62,480 nucleotides of DNA from positions 1-62,480 of the forward strand of contig JBDZVM010000023.1 in assembly GCA_040255675.1 (NCBI GenBank), given 5' to 3'. Below the pieces are notes generated by a model that saw nothing but the letters and a program-made list of their open reading frames with translations, was not told where the DNA came from and did no database searches. Below, in pieces: positions 52,351-60,343 of this stretch (position 1 is its first letter; the number at the start of each line of letters is the position of its first letter). This stretch comes from JBDZVM01 sp040255675. GTDB taxonomy: Bacteria; Actinomycetota; Actinomycetes; Acidothermales; Acidothermaceae. Made by a program: the position numbers and the translations under genes.

Positions 52351-52480
52351 CTCCGGCGTTCCACGCCGCGGTGCCTTCTCCGGCGTTCCACGCCGCGGTG
52401 CCTTCTCCGGCGTTCCACGCCGCGGTGCCTTCTCCGGCGTTCCACGCCGCCGTGCCTTCTCCGGCGTTCCACGCCGCCGT
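52351..52480. repeat. 27-bp tandem repeat, almost five copies, each with a small hairpin
   Basis: Units begin at 52351, 52378, 52405, 52432 and 52459 (the last partial) with one or two base changes in the later copies. Each contains GGCGT TCC ACGCC, a 5-bp stem with a 3-nt loop. The period is a multiple of three, so frames stay open through it on both strands. Confidence 0.9.
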
Positions 52481-52542
52481 GTGCCGCCGGCTCGTCCAGC
52501 GCCGGCATGTCGATCTTTTGCGCGTCTGCAGCGCGGCCTGTT

Positions 52543-52564
52543 GACGGTCGTTTCCCCGACCGTC
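52543..52564 (+). promoter_or_regulatory. Hairpin in the leader of the TauE/SafE gene
   Basis: GACGGTC (52543-52549) pairs with GACCGTC (52558-52564) around an 8-nt loop, 25 bp before the start codon. It could be an attenuator or part of a leader RNA. No known riboswitch recognised. Confidence 0.35.
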
Positions 52565-52589
52565 TTCCGTCCGAAAGCAGACCACCTTC

Positions 52590-53537
52590 ATGCATCTATC
52601 TCTTACTTTGATCACGGCTGGCCTCGTCGTCGGCTTTCTCGTCGGCCTGACCGGTATGGGCGGCGGAGCCTTGATGACGCCGATCCTCATCATGTTCTTC
52701 GGCATGGCCCCGCTTGCCGCGGTCTCCAGCGATCTTGTCGCGTCGCTTTTCATGCGGCCCGTCGGCGCGGTCGTGCACTTCCGGCGCGGCACGGTTGACA
52801 CCCGCTTGGTGCGATGGCTCGTTATAGGGGCGGTGCCGGCCGCTCTCGTCGGCGTCCTCGTCTTGAAGACACTCGGCGACGGCCCGGGCCTGCAAGACGA
52901 CATCAAGGTTTTCCTTGGTGCCGCCTTGCTCTTGACCGTCGTCTCGATGTCGGTGAAGTCGTGGCTTGCGCGCCGCCGTCCCGAGGACGCGAGCCCGATA
53001 ACGATCCGGCCGATTCTGACCGTGGTGATAGGCGTCGCCGGGGGAGTCGCCGTCGGCATGACCTCTGTCGGTGCGGGTTCGCTCGTGACCGGCATGCTGC
53101 TGCTGGCATATCCGCGACTGCGCGCGAGCCAACTCGTCGGCACCGACCTCGTCCAAGCGATTCCGGTCGTCGGAGCCGCCGCGCTTGGGCACTGCCTTTT
53201 CGGCGATGTCCAGGTGCGAATCGCGGGCTCGTTGCTCGTCGGCGCGATTCCCGCCGTCTATGCCGGCGCACGTCTTTCGGCTCGAGGCAGCAACCGTTTC
53301 ATCCGCCCCACCCTCGCCGTGGTGCTCGCTGCCTCTGGCCTCAAACTGATCGACGCGCCGAGCTGGTTCACCATGTCCGTATGCGCCACGGCCGTCGTCG
53401 CCATGACCATCGGATGGATACACCGGACGACGCAACGGCACCGCGTCGCGGCGTCCGCGCCGACGACGAAACTGGCGATGGACGACGGCGCACTCGAGTT
53501 CGCGGGATCTCACCGCTACGTCGATCGCGGCGTTTGA
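52590..53537 (+). CDS. TauE/SafE family sulfite/anion exporter
   Basis: 315 residues with eight predicted helices in two repeats. Signatures GLVVGFLVGLTGMGGGALMTP in the first half and GVAVGMTSVGAGSLVTGMLLL in the second, typical of TauE/SafE (DUF81). The C-terminal 35 residues are polar. Predicted exporter of sulfite, sulfoacetate or related organosulfur anions. No ribosome-binding site is clear before the ATG. Confidence 0.88.
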   Translation: MHLSLTLITAGLVVGFLVGLTGMGGGALMTPILIMFFGMAPLAAVSSDLVASLFMRPVGAVVHFRRGTVDTRLVRWLVIGAVPAALVGVLVLKTLGDGPGLQDDIKVFLGAALLLTVVSMSVKSWLARRRPEDASPITIRPILTVVIGVAGGVAVGMTSVGAGSLVTGMLLLAYPRLRASQLVGTDLVQAIPVVGAAALGHCLFGDVQVRIAGSLLVGAIPAVYAGARLSARGSNRFIRPTLAVVLAASGLKLIDAPSWFTMSVCATAVVAMTIGWIHRTTQRHRVAASAPTTKLAMDDGALEFAGSHRYVDRGV

Positions 53538-53679
53538 GGCCTGCCGCGGCGCGGCGTTTGAGGGACGGCTGTCGCGGTACATCGTGAGCGTAGGGCGCGC
53601 GGATGCCCGGCGCCTTTGAGCGTCGGGCGCCACGGGTTCGCGGCATCGCGACTCGGTGCTGTGGGGGTGGTGCTTGGTG

Positions 53680-53967
53680 ATGACGATCGGGTTCGTGCGG
53701 ACGATCCGTCGTGCGCGCAGGGAAGAACTCACGCGATGGGAACGCGCATCGCGGCGGTTGAACGCGATATGTCCGTCGGGCAGCGACACCGCGACGTTGT
53801 GGTGCCGAGTGGTCGCCGAAGGCGAGGCCGGCGAGCCCGACCCGCTTGCGCCGGACGAGCTTCGCGTCGTCCCGCGACCTTCCGACGTGAACCGGTCGCG
53901 TGAGCCGCGCGCGAACGACCTGTTGCCCGACTTGCCGGCCCAGGCAGAGAGCCGTAAAGCGGGCTGA
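53680..53967 (+). CDS. Small hypothetical protein
   Basis: 95 residues, starting MTIGFVRTIRRARREELTRW, with codon third positions mostly G or C as in its neighbours. The middle reads TATLWCRVVAEGEAG, and the C-terminus is Pro/Asp-rich. No family recognised. The weak start signal and frames on other strands leave doubt. Confidence 0.5.
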   Translation: MTIGFVRTIRRARREELTRWERASRRLNAICPSGSDTATLWCRVVAEGEAGEPDPLAPDELRVVPRPSDVNRSREPRANDLLPDLPAQAESRKAG

Positions 53968-54051
53968 GTGGTGGGTGCGCGGCCCGAGCTGACGTGAGAT
54001 AGCTGACACTGCCGACGCGGCGACGTCAGCTAAGGATTAACATCCGGACGC

Positions 54052-54795
54052 ATGAACCATGACATGCGCGCGGAGACTGTTCAGATCGAAGGCCACGGCG
54101 GCGATCAGATCGAGGCTTATCTCGCGCGGCCCACTGATACGCCTTCGTTCGGATCAGTCGTCGTGATCCATCACTTGCCCGGCTACGACGACACGTCCAA
54201 GGCATACGCGAGGCGGTTCGCCGATCACGGATACGCGGCGATCGTGCCCAATCTCTACAGCCGTGAGGCACCCGGAGCCGAGCCCAGCGACGCCGCCGCG
54301 TTGGTGCGTTCGCGGGGCGGGGTGCCCGACGAGCGGCTTGTCGGCGATGTCGAGGGCGCGGCACGGGCGTTGCGCGCACTTGACGGCGCGAACGGCAAGG
54401 TCGGCGTCATCGGGCACTGTTCGGGCGGCCGGCAGTCGTTTCTTGCCGCGTGCAGCTTGAAACTGGACGCGGCTGTCGACTGCTACGGCGCGTACGTGGT
54501 GAACGCCCCAGCGGCTGATTCGCCCCTAAAGATGCGCCCGATCGTCGAGCTGGCAGCGAACCTCTCGTGTCCGCTGCTCGGTTTGTTCGGTGCTGACGAC
54601 AAAGCACCCGCGCCTGACGAGGTCGCGCAACTTGACAAAGCGCTGACCGAGCAGGGCATGCCCCATGAATTCCATGTGTTCGAGGGGGCAGGGCACGCGT
54701 TCTTCGCGAGCGACCGGCCGAGCTACCGCGTCGAGGCCGCGAACGAAGGTTGGCGACTGATCTTCGACTTCTACGGCAGACTTCTCGCGGGCTGA
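54052..54795 (+). CDS. Dienelactone hydrolase family protein
   Basis: 247 residues, alpha/beta hydrolase of the DLH family. The nucleophile elbow is GHCSGG (Cys), with Asp in GLFGADDKAP and His in GAGHAFF, the Cys-Asp-His triad of the family. The substrate is uncertain: many homologues act on esters other than dienelactone. It is followed after 13 bp by the DUF6295 gene, and then by the aldehyde dehydrogenase. Confidence 0.9.
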   Translation: MNHDMRAETVQIEGHGGDQIEAYLARPTDTPSFGSVVVIHHLPGYDDTSKAYARRFADHGYAAIVPNLYSREAPGAEPSDAAALVRSRGGVPDERLVGDVEGAARALRALDGANGKVGVIGHCSGGRQSFLAACSLKLDAAVDCYGAYVVNAPAADSPLKMRPIVELAANLSCPLLGLFGADDKAPAPDEVAQLDKALTEQGMPHEFHVFEGAGHAFFASDRPSYRVEAANEGWRLIFDFYGRLLAG

Positions 54796-54808
54796 AAGGA
54801 AATCCGCC

Positions 54809-55090
54809 GTGTGCACCTATCTCACTGAGCACGTCGCTGTCGAAGGCAGCGCCAAGTTTGGCGACGGCTGGGCCGCCATCGACAAGGCGATCGTTTATTT
54901 CGACCATCCCGTCCACGCGATGGCCGATCACAGTGTGAACGTCGATTTCTTCGCGCGCGGCGGCGATGGTATACGTCGAATTGCGGTCGAACTCACTCCC
55001 GAGTCGGCGATCGAGTTAGCAGCGGCGATCAACCGCACGCTCGCGAGCGCCCCGCCCGGACTTGTTGACATGCCCCGGGTAGGAAATTAA
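54809..55090 (+). CDS. DUF6295 family protein
   Basis: 93 residues starting with MCTYLTEHVAVEGSAK, then a beta-rich body (AIVYFDHPVHAMADHSVN) and the helix LTPESAIELAAAINRTL. Family of unknown function in actinobacteria. GTG start with AAAGGAAA. Probably co-transcribed with the hydrolase. Confidence 0.8.
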   Translation: MCTYLTEHVAVEGSAKFGDGWAAIDKAIVYFDHPVHAMADHSVNVDFFARGGDGIRRIAVELTPESAIELAAAINRTLASAPPGLVDMPRVGN

Positions 55091-55118
55091 CGCAGTCCCG
55101 ATGGAGTAGGAGAACCAC

Positions 55119-56534
55119 ATGGCGATCGCGACGACGAATCCGGCGACCGGCGAGGTAGTGAAGTCGTTCGACCCGATGCCCGAACGTGAGATCGACGCAA
55201 GGCTCGCGCGTGCGGCGTCCGGTTTCGAAGTCTTGCGGCGCACGTCGTTTGCCGATCGAGCAGCGTGGATGCGTGCCGCCGCCGACATCCTCGATCGCGG
55301 GGTCGATGACATAGCGCGCGTCATGACTCTCGAGATGGGCAAGACCTTCGCCTCCGCGAAAGCCGAAGCGCTCAAATGCGCGAAGGCTTGTCGTTTCTAC
55401 GCCGAGCACGCGGAGCATTTCCTCGCCGACGAAAAGGCCGACCCGAACGCTGTCGGCGCGACCATGGCGTATTCGCGATACCAGCCACTCGGCGCGGTGC
55501 TGGCAGTCATGCCGTGGAACTTCCCGCTCTGGCAGGCGATGCGCTTTGCCGCGCCAGCGCTCATGGCCGGCAACGTGGGCGTCTTGAAGCACGCCAGCAA
55601 CGTGCCGCAAACCGCGCTGTTCTTGGAAGAGTTGTTCAAGCAGGCGGGTTTTCCGGAAGGTTCTTTTCAGACGCTGCTCGTCGGCGCTTCTGCCGTCGAC
55701 GGCATCATCGCCGATCCGCGTATCAAAGCGGTCACTCTCACGGGTAGCGAAGCGGCCGGCCGCAGCGTCGCGGAGAGTGCCGGGCGAAACCTGAAGAAGA
55801 CGGTGCTCGAACTCGGTGGCAGCGACCCGTTCGTCGTCATGCCGTCTGCTGACGTCGACAAAGCGGCCGCGGTGGCTACCGTCGCACGGTGCCAAAACAA
55901 CGGCCAGTCGTGCATTGCCGCGAAGCGGTTCATCGTGCACACCGACGTCTACGACGCTTTCCGCGACGCGTTCGTCGAAAAGATGTCGGCGCTGGTTGTC
56001 GGCGATCCGATGGTCGACGGCACTGACGTCGGTCCGCTGGCTACCGAACAAGGCAGGGCGGACGTCGAAGAACAGGTGCGCGACGCGGCCGACAAAGGCG
56101 CGGCGATTCTTTGCGGCGGGCGACGGGGCGACGGCCCGGGCTGGTGGTACTTGCCGACGGTCGTCGCTGACATCACCCCCGACATGAAGATGTACCTCGA
56201 TGAAGTGTTCGGTCCGGTCGCCGGCCTGTATCGCGTCGACTCGATCGAGGAGGCAGTCGAAATCGCCAACGTCACGACGTTCGGTCTGGGCTCCAACGCG
56301 TGGACCCGCGATACCCGAGAGCAGTCGATATTCATCGACGAACTCGACGCTGGCGCGGTGTTCGTCAACGGCATGACGACGTCGTTTCCAGAGTTGCCGT
56401 TCGGCGGAGTCAAGAACTCGGGCTACGGTCGCGAATTGTCGGCGCAGGGCATCCGCGAGTTCTGCAACCAGAAGACGGTCTGGGTCGGCGACGGCGGCCA
56501 AGCGCCGTCCAGTACAGGCAGTCACGCCGAATAA
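55119..56534 (+). CDS. gabD: NAD(P)-dependent succinate-semialdehyde dehydrogenase
   Basis: 471 residues, ALDH family. The catalytic Cys is in NNGQSCIAAKR, the general base Glu in LELGGSDP, and cofactor contacts in MPWNFPLWQ and LTGSEAAGRSVA. The close match to SSADH (ETA/gabD type) suggests succinate semialdehyde as substrate; other aldehydes are possible. 28 bp after the DUF6295 gene. Two hairpins follow the stop. Confidence 0.88.
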   Translation: MAIATTNPATGEVVKSFDPMPEREIDARLARAASGFEVLRRTSFADRAAWMRAAADILDRGVDDIARVMTLEMGKTFASAKAEALKCAKACRFYAEHAEHFLADEKADPNAVGATMAYSRYQPLGAVLAVMPWNFPLWQAMRFAAPALMAGNVGVLKHASNVPQTALFLEELFKQAGFPEGSFQTLLVGASAVDGIIADPRIKAVTLTGSEAAGRSVAESAGRNLKKTVLELGGSDPFVVMPSADVDKAAAVATVARCQNNGQSCIAAKRFIVHTDVYDAFRDAFVEKMSALVVGDPMVDGTDVGPLATEQGRADVEEQVRDAADKGAAILCGGRRGDGPGWWYLPTVVADITPDMKMYLDEVFGPVAGLYRVDSIEEAVEIANVTTFGLGSNAWTRDTREQSIFIDELDAGAVFVNGMTTSFPELPFGGVKNSGYGRELSAQGIREFCNQKTVWVGDGGQAPSSTGSHAE

Positions 56535-56544
56535 ACCGAGCGGT

Positions 56545-56587
56545 CCGCCTTGCGAGGCGGCGCGGGCCTATCCGCCTAGGAGGCGGA
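56545..56587. terminator. Twin hairpin terminator between convergent genes
   Basis: First hairpin: CCGCCT (56545-56550) and AGGCGG (56555-56560). Second: TCCGCCT (56571-56577) and AGGCGGA (56581-56587). The second overlaps the stop codon of the minus-strand DUF2277 gene. The arms share sequence, so alternative pairings are possible. Confidence 0.6.
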
Positions 56588-56791
56588 CGCGCGAACGGAC
56601 AGCCGAGAAAGCAACTCGTGGGTGGCGGCAGCGACGTGGCGCACCGCGTCGTCGAAGGCCCGCTGATTGGCCATCGACGGTTTTCGCATGCCGGCTACTT
56701 TGCGCACGTACTGCAACGCGGCGGCTTCGACGTCCGCGTCGGTGAGTTCGGCGAGGTAGGGCGGCCTCAAGGTCTTGATGCTGCGGCACAC
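56576..56791 (-). CDS. DUF2277 family protein
   Basis: 71 residues starting MCRSIKTLRPPYLAELTDADV, then the helix AALQYVRKVAGMRKPSMANQ. Typical DUF2277, function unknown; often found in actinobacteria. GTG start at 56791 with GGAAA about 8 nt upstream; the longer frame is antisense to the transporter. Confidence 0.85.
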   Translation of the reverse strand: MCRSIKTLRPPYLAELTDADVEAAALQYVRKVAGMRKPSMANQRAFDDAVRHVAAATHELLSRLSVRASAS

Positions 56792-56817
56792 GTGGACGTT
56801 TCCTTTCGAGCCACGGG

Positions 56818-57816
56818 TTATCGATCTGCCTGAATTCTTTTCGATCGCGCGCCTGTGGCGTGGTTCGCGTTCTTGGTCGGATGGGCGGCATGCGGCCGGT
56901 GCGTCACGGATGCGACATGCAGGTGTGGTCGGTGCGTACTGCGAGCCCGAGCGCCCGCCAGCGCGCGCCGTACTTCCATGCTGCCGAACGTACCGCCGGT
57001 GCCGACCAAGAGCACTCCGATGAGCATCGCGACGAGCCCGCACACTTCCAGACCGAGGGCGCCCGGGTCGACGTGCACATTTTCCTGGAATACGACGATG
57101 CCGACGGCGATTCCGGCAAGTGGCTCCGACGCGGTTAACGCGGGAAGCGATGCCTGCAGCGAGCCGGCCTCGAACGCGCTTTGGGCGAGCAGCAAGCCGA
57201 CGATGCCGATCGCGACCAGCACGTACGGCGTCCATTGCGCGAAAACAGCCGCGAGGTTGCCGTGATACGACTGCGTCGTCCGCCTGGTGAGGCCGTCTTG
57301 GATGCCGAAAAGCAATCCCGCGCCGGTCGCGAGCAGCATGGCGCGTGGCGGTCCGCTGTGCCTCCTTGCCGCGACAACGCACACCCACGCGAGCAGGCCG
57401 ATACCCATCGCTAGCACCCAGCGCAGCAACGAATCACCGTCGGGATTGCCGCCGCTCGGACGGCCGCCAACCAGGAACGCGGCGACCCCACCGGAGAGCA
57501 ACAACGCGCCGGCCCATTCGCGCAACCCGAGCGGCTGGTGATAGATCAGCCGGGCGAACATCAACGCGAAAAGCAGGTTCGCCGTGAGCAACGGCTCGAC
57601 GAGTGAGATGTCGGCGGTCGCGAGTGCGCTGGCCGAGAGCAACTGGCCGATGACCATCGCGACGATGCCCGCGATCCAGATCGGCTTGTGCAGCAAGTCG
57701 ATCAGCAAGCGAAAGCGTAAGAAGTCGGACGGCGGTGCGCGGTGCGCGGCGTGTTGTTGCAGGACGAAGCCGAGCCCCAGGCAGAGCGCGGCGATGATCG
57801 CGACGAGGTAGATCAC
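56818..57816 (-). CDS. DMT/EamA-type transporter
   Basis: 332 residues with nine to ten predicted helices. Blocks LVAIIAALCLGLGFVLQQHA, ADISLVEPLLTANLLFALMF and LQASLPALTASEPLAGIAVG are typical of the DMT superfamily. GTG 57816 was chosen because it places the first helix at the start. The His/Ala-rich C-terminus (about 30 residues) is polar. Substrate unknown. Confidence 0.8.
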   Translation of the reverse strand: MIYLVAIIAALCLGLGFVLQQHAAHRAPPSDFLRFRLLIDLLHKPIWIAGIVAMVIGQLLSASALATADISLVEPLLTANLLFALMFARLIYHQPLGLREWAGALLLSGGVAAFLVGGRPSGGNPDGDSLLRWVLAMGIGLLAWVCVVAARRHSGPPRAMLLATGAGLLFGIQDGLTRRTTQSYHGNLAAVFAQWTPYVLVAIGIVGLLLAQSAFEAGSLQASLPALTASEPLAGIAVGIVVFQENVHVDPGALGLEVCGLVAMLIGVLLVGTGGTFGSMEVRRALAGARARSTHRPHLHVASVTHRPHAAHPTKNANHATGARSKRIQADR

Positions 57817-57974
57817 CTCAGTCTCGTTCTTTCGCGTGAGCGCATGAGATCGGGATACCCACTTCGCGCGGGCGCCGCTCCGGTCTCGCGCGCAAGTGAC
57901 GCCCGAGTGGGTACCGGGTGCGTAGCGAGTGGGTAGCGTGGCTGACGAGCCGTTTGGAAAGCGAGGCACGATCT

Positions 57975-58157
57975 GTGCAGGTCCGACGACTGCTGAAGGT
58001 GCGGCGCAATGTGATCATCATGATCGCGTTCCCGGTCGCCATGAAGGGCATTTCGTTCGTCGCCGACGAGTTACGGCACCGCCGTGGCGACAGCCGGGTA
58101 GCCGACAGACTCGATCAGCTACATCGAGTGTTGCGCAAGATTTCACGATTTGTCTGA
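57975..58157 (+). CDS. Small hypothetical protein
   Basis: 60 residues from GTG 57975. A hydrophobic stretch (NVIIMIAFPVAMKGISFVADE) is followed by a charged helix (RVADRLDQLHRVLRKI), and the codons have the local GC-rich third positions. No family recognised, weak start signal. Divergent from the DMT gene. Confidence 0.4.
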   Translation: MQVRRLLKVRRNVIIMIAFPVAMKGISFVADELRHRRGDSRVADRLDQLHRVLRKISRFV

Positions 58158-58170
58158 GAAGCGGGCTTTC

Positions 58171-59790
58171 TTAGCGTTCTAACAGGATGCGCGCCGCGAT
58201 CTTTCTGGCGGGAGCGGCGATGATTCGCCCCACCTGGTTGTGCTCCGCGAGCGCCGCGCGGGCCGCGTTCGAACCGCAGGCACCGTGTACGCCGCCTCCC
58301 GGGTGAGCGGACGCCGACGCGAGGAACAGGCCGCCGATCGGGGTTTCCGATCTCCCGAGCCCGGGCATGGGCCGGAAGACGAGTTGCTGGTGGATCGACG
58401 TCGTTCCCCCGTTGAGCGCCCCGTTCGCAAGATTCTCGTTCTCGGCATTGAGGTATCGCGGCGACTGTACGACCCGCGCTTTGACGCGGTCGCGAAAACC
58501 GGGGGCGAACGACTCGATGTGCGCCTCGATCCGGTCGGCCATCGCGTTCGCTTCGCGGTCGTCCCACACGCCGGTGATGCCGTCGTTGCCGGCGTCACCG
58601 CGGACGTTTTGCGGCACATGGGTGTACGCCCACAGCGACTCAGTGCCGACGGGTGAGCGGCTGGGATCGCTCGTGGTCATCTGGCCTACCAGCAGGAACG
58701 GTTTGGACGGCACTTCGCCCATCGCCAGCTGTGCGGCAAACCGGGTGAGATCGTCCATGCTGTCGCCGAGGTGCACGGTGCCGGCGTCACGCGCCGCTTG
58801 CGCCGTCCAGGGCACTTTGCGATGCAGCGCCCAATCAACTTTGAAGGTCGCGTAGTCCCACTGAAAACGGTGAAGATCGTCGCGTAGGCGGGCCGGGAGG
58901 TGCTCCCAAGACACCAGGTCGCCGTAGAGCGTCGGCGCGGGCACATCGGCCAAAATCGCTTTCTCCGCCGTTATTTCGCTGCCGTCAGCGGTGCGGACGG
59001 CGACCGCGCGACCTTCGCGCACCACGACTTCGACCACTCGCTGGTTGCACGTGACGCTGCCACCGCGCGATTCGAGACGGCGCACCAACGCCGCCGTCAA
59101 CTCACCGGCGCCGCCGGCGGGCACGGGAAAGCCGACTTCTTGCCCGAGCATCGAAAGCAGCCACCCGTACATGCCGCTCAACGCCGACTCGGGGCTCAGA
59201 TCGGCATGCAGCGCATTACCGGCAAGCAACATCGCGGCTGCGCCGCGAAATTCCTCCTCGGCGATACGGCGTACGGGCAGCAACCCGAACCGCGCGAAAC
59301 GCAGCCCGCCCGCGGCGCGCAGCGCGAGAGCCAGTCGCACGCCCGCCTTCACCGGCGGGAAGGGAGTCACGATCGCGTCGAGCAACGCGGGATTGACTCG
59401 CTGCCACAGGCCGAACAGGCGTCGCCACGCGTCGCCGTCGCCTGGCGCCAGACTGTCCGCCGCGGCGGCCGTCTCGTCGAGATCCCTCGACAGCTTCGCG
59501 CAGGTGCCGTCGCGCATCGGATGGGCGAGAACGGACGGCGCGTGCACCCAGCGAAGTCCGTAGTCTTCGAGCCCAAGCCGCTTCATCACCGGCGATGCGG
59601 CGGCGAGCGGATAGAACGCGCTGCACCGGTCGGAGACGAAGTCGGGATCGACATAGCGGCCACTGCGCACCGCGCCCCCCGGCTCGGGCTGGGCCTCCAA
59701 GACCGACACCGACCAGCCGGCGTCGGCCAGCATGTTCGCCGCCACCAGGCCGTTTGGGCCGGAGCCGATCACGATCGCGTCGATGCTCAC
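58171..59790 (-). CDS. Phytoene-desaturase-like FAD-dependent oxidoreductase
   Basis: 539 residues from GTG 59790 (a TTG at 59814 is the alternative). FAD motif IDAIVIGSGPNGLVAANML at the N-terminus, the second motif GGAVRSGRYVDPDFVSD, and the C-terminal FAD-binding block GGLFLASASAHPGGGVHGACG. The family includes carotenoid desaturases and pyridine nucleotide-disulfide-like proteins (PYROXD2-type). No other carotenoid genes are near, so carotenoid chemistry is not assumed. Divergent from the SRPBCC gene. Confidence 0.85.
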   Translation of the reverse strand: MSIDAIVIGSGPNGLVAANMLADAGWSVSVLEAQPEPGGAVRSGRYVDPDFVSDRCSAFYPLAAASPVMKRLGLEDYGLRWVHAPSVLAHPMRDGTCAKLSRDLDETAAAADSLAPGDGDAWRRLFGLWQRVNPALLDAIVTPFPPVKAGVRLALALRAAGGLRFARFGLLPVRRIAEEEFRGAAAMLLAGNALHADLSPESALSGMYGWLLSMLGQEVGFPVPAGGAGELTAALVRRLESRGGSVTCNQRVVEVVVREGRAVAVRTADGSEITAEKAILADVPAPTLYGDLVSWEHLPARLRDDLHRFQWDYATFKVDWALHRKVPWTAQAARDAGTVHLGDSMDDLTRFAAQLAMGEVPSKPFLLVGQMTTSDPSRSPVGTESLWAYTHVPQNVRGDAGNDGITGVWDDREANAMADRIEAHIESFAPGFRDRVKARVVQSPRYLNAENENLANGALNGGTTSIHQQLVFRPMPGLGRSETPIGGLFLASASAHPGGGVHGACGSNAARAALAEHNQVGRIIAAPARKIAARILLER

Positions 59791-59881
59791 ACCGCCTGCC
59801 GTACCCGCTGCCAATCCCGCTCATCCGCTCACGTTCGATGCCGGAGGCATCACCCGGTGTGCCGCGGGTACATCCGCCGCT

Positions 59882-60343
59882 ATGGCGGTCAACCGCAGGT
59901 ACATGCCGTATCCGGCGTCGGCGATCTTTAGCGTATTGCGCGACGGGTGGAGCTACGCGCGCTGGGTCGTCGGTACGAGCGAGATTCGCGATGTTGACGA
60001 CGGTTGGCCGCGGCCCGGTAGCAAGTTGCACTACCGCATCGGCCGCAAAGGCTTGAGCGCGGACGACGAGACGCGTTCGGTGCGGCTCGTCGATGGTCAC
60101 GAACTCGAGCTCGAGGCGGTCGGCCGGCCGCTCGGAACCGCTCGCGTCGATTTCCGCATCGACGACGTCCGCGACGGGTCTTTGGTCTCGATGATCGAAC
60201 ATCCGGTGAAGGGTGTGCTGAAGACGCTGCACAATCCCGCGTTCGAGTTGCTCGTCTACCTGCGTAACGTCGAGACGTTGCGACGACTCGAAAACGAGGT
60301 GCGCCGGCGCGGTTCCCTCACTGGTGTGACCAAAGACCGGTGA
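59882..60343 (+). CDS. SRPBCC-fold protein (polyketide-cyclase-like)
   Basis: 153 residues with the START/SRPBCC outline: MAVNRRYMPYPASAIFSVL, WARPGSKL-like GWPRPGSKLHYRIG, a beta-rich middle and the long C-terminal helix NVETLRRLENEVRRR. It should have a hydrophobic ligand pocket; the ligand is unknown. Divergent from the oxidoreductase, so the two may share a pathway. The end overlaps the OtsA-like gene by 26 bp, tail to tail. Confidence 0.8.
   Translation: MAVNRRYMPYPASAIFSVLRDGWSYARWVVGTSEIRDVDDGWPRPGSKLHYRIGRKGLSADDETRSVRLVDGHELELEAVGRPLGTARVDFRIDDVRDGSLVSMIEHPVKGVLKTLHNPAFELLVYLRNVETLRRLENEVRRRGSLTGVTKDR

Larger units (their letters stand above)
52051..52589. other. 539-bp region without a convincing gene
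   Basis: Holds the leader of the cold-shock gene with a 6-bp stem CGGGCT (52097-52102) / AGCCCG (52115-52120), the 27-bp repeat array (52351-52480), and a hairpin before the exporter gene. Open frames on both strands cross the repeat, but they consist mostly of repeat translation, so none is called. Confidence 0.6.

Noticed and set aside
52044..52544. Plus-strand frame encoding five PAFHAAVPS repeats
   Set aside because: Most of it is translation of the tandem repeat or antisense of the cold-shock leader; no ribosome-binding site or family.
53616..53903. Alternative plus-strand frame over the small hypothetical gene
   Set aside because: Its codon third positions and amino-acid mix are less protein-like than the frame starting at 53680.
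58171..60343. Carotenoid biosynthesis cluster
   Set aside because: Only one desaturase-like oxidoreductase is present; no crtE, crtB or cyclase gene is in the window.
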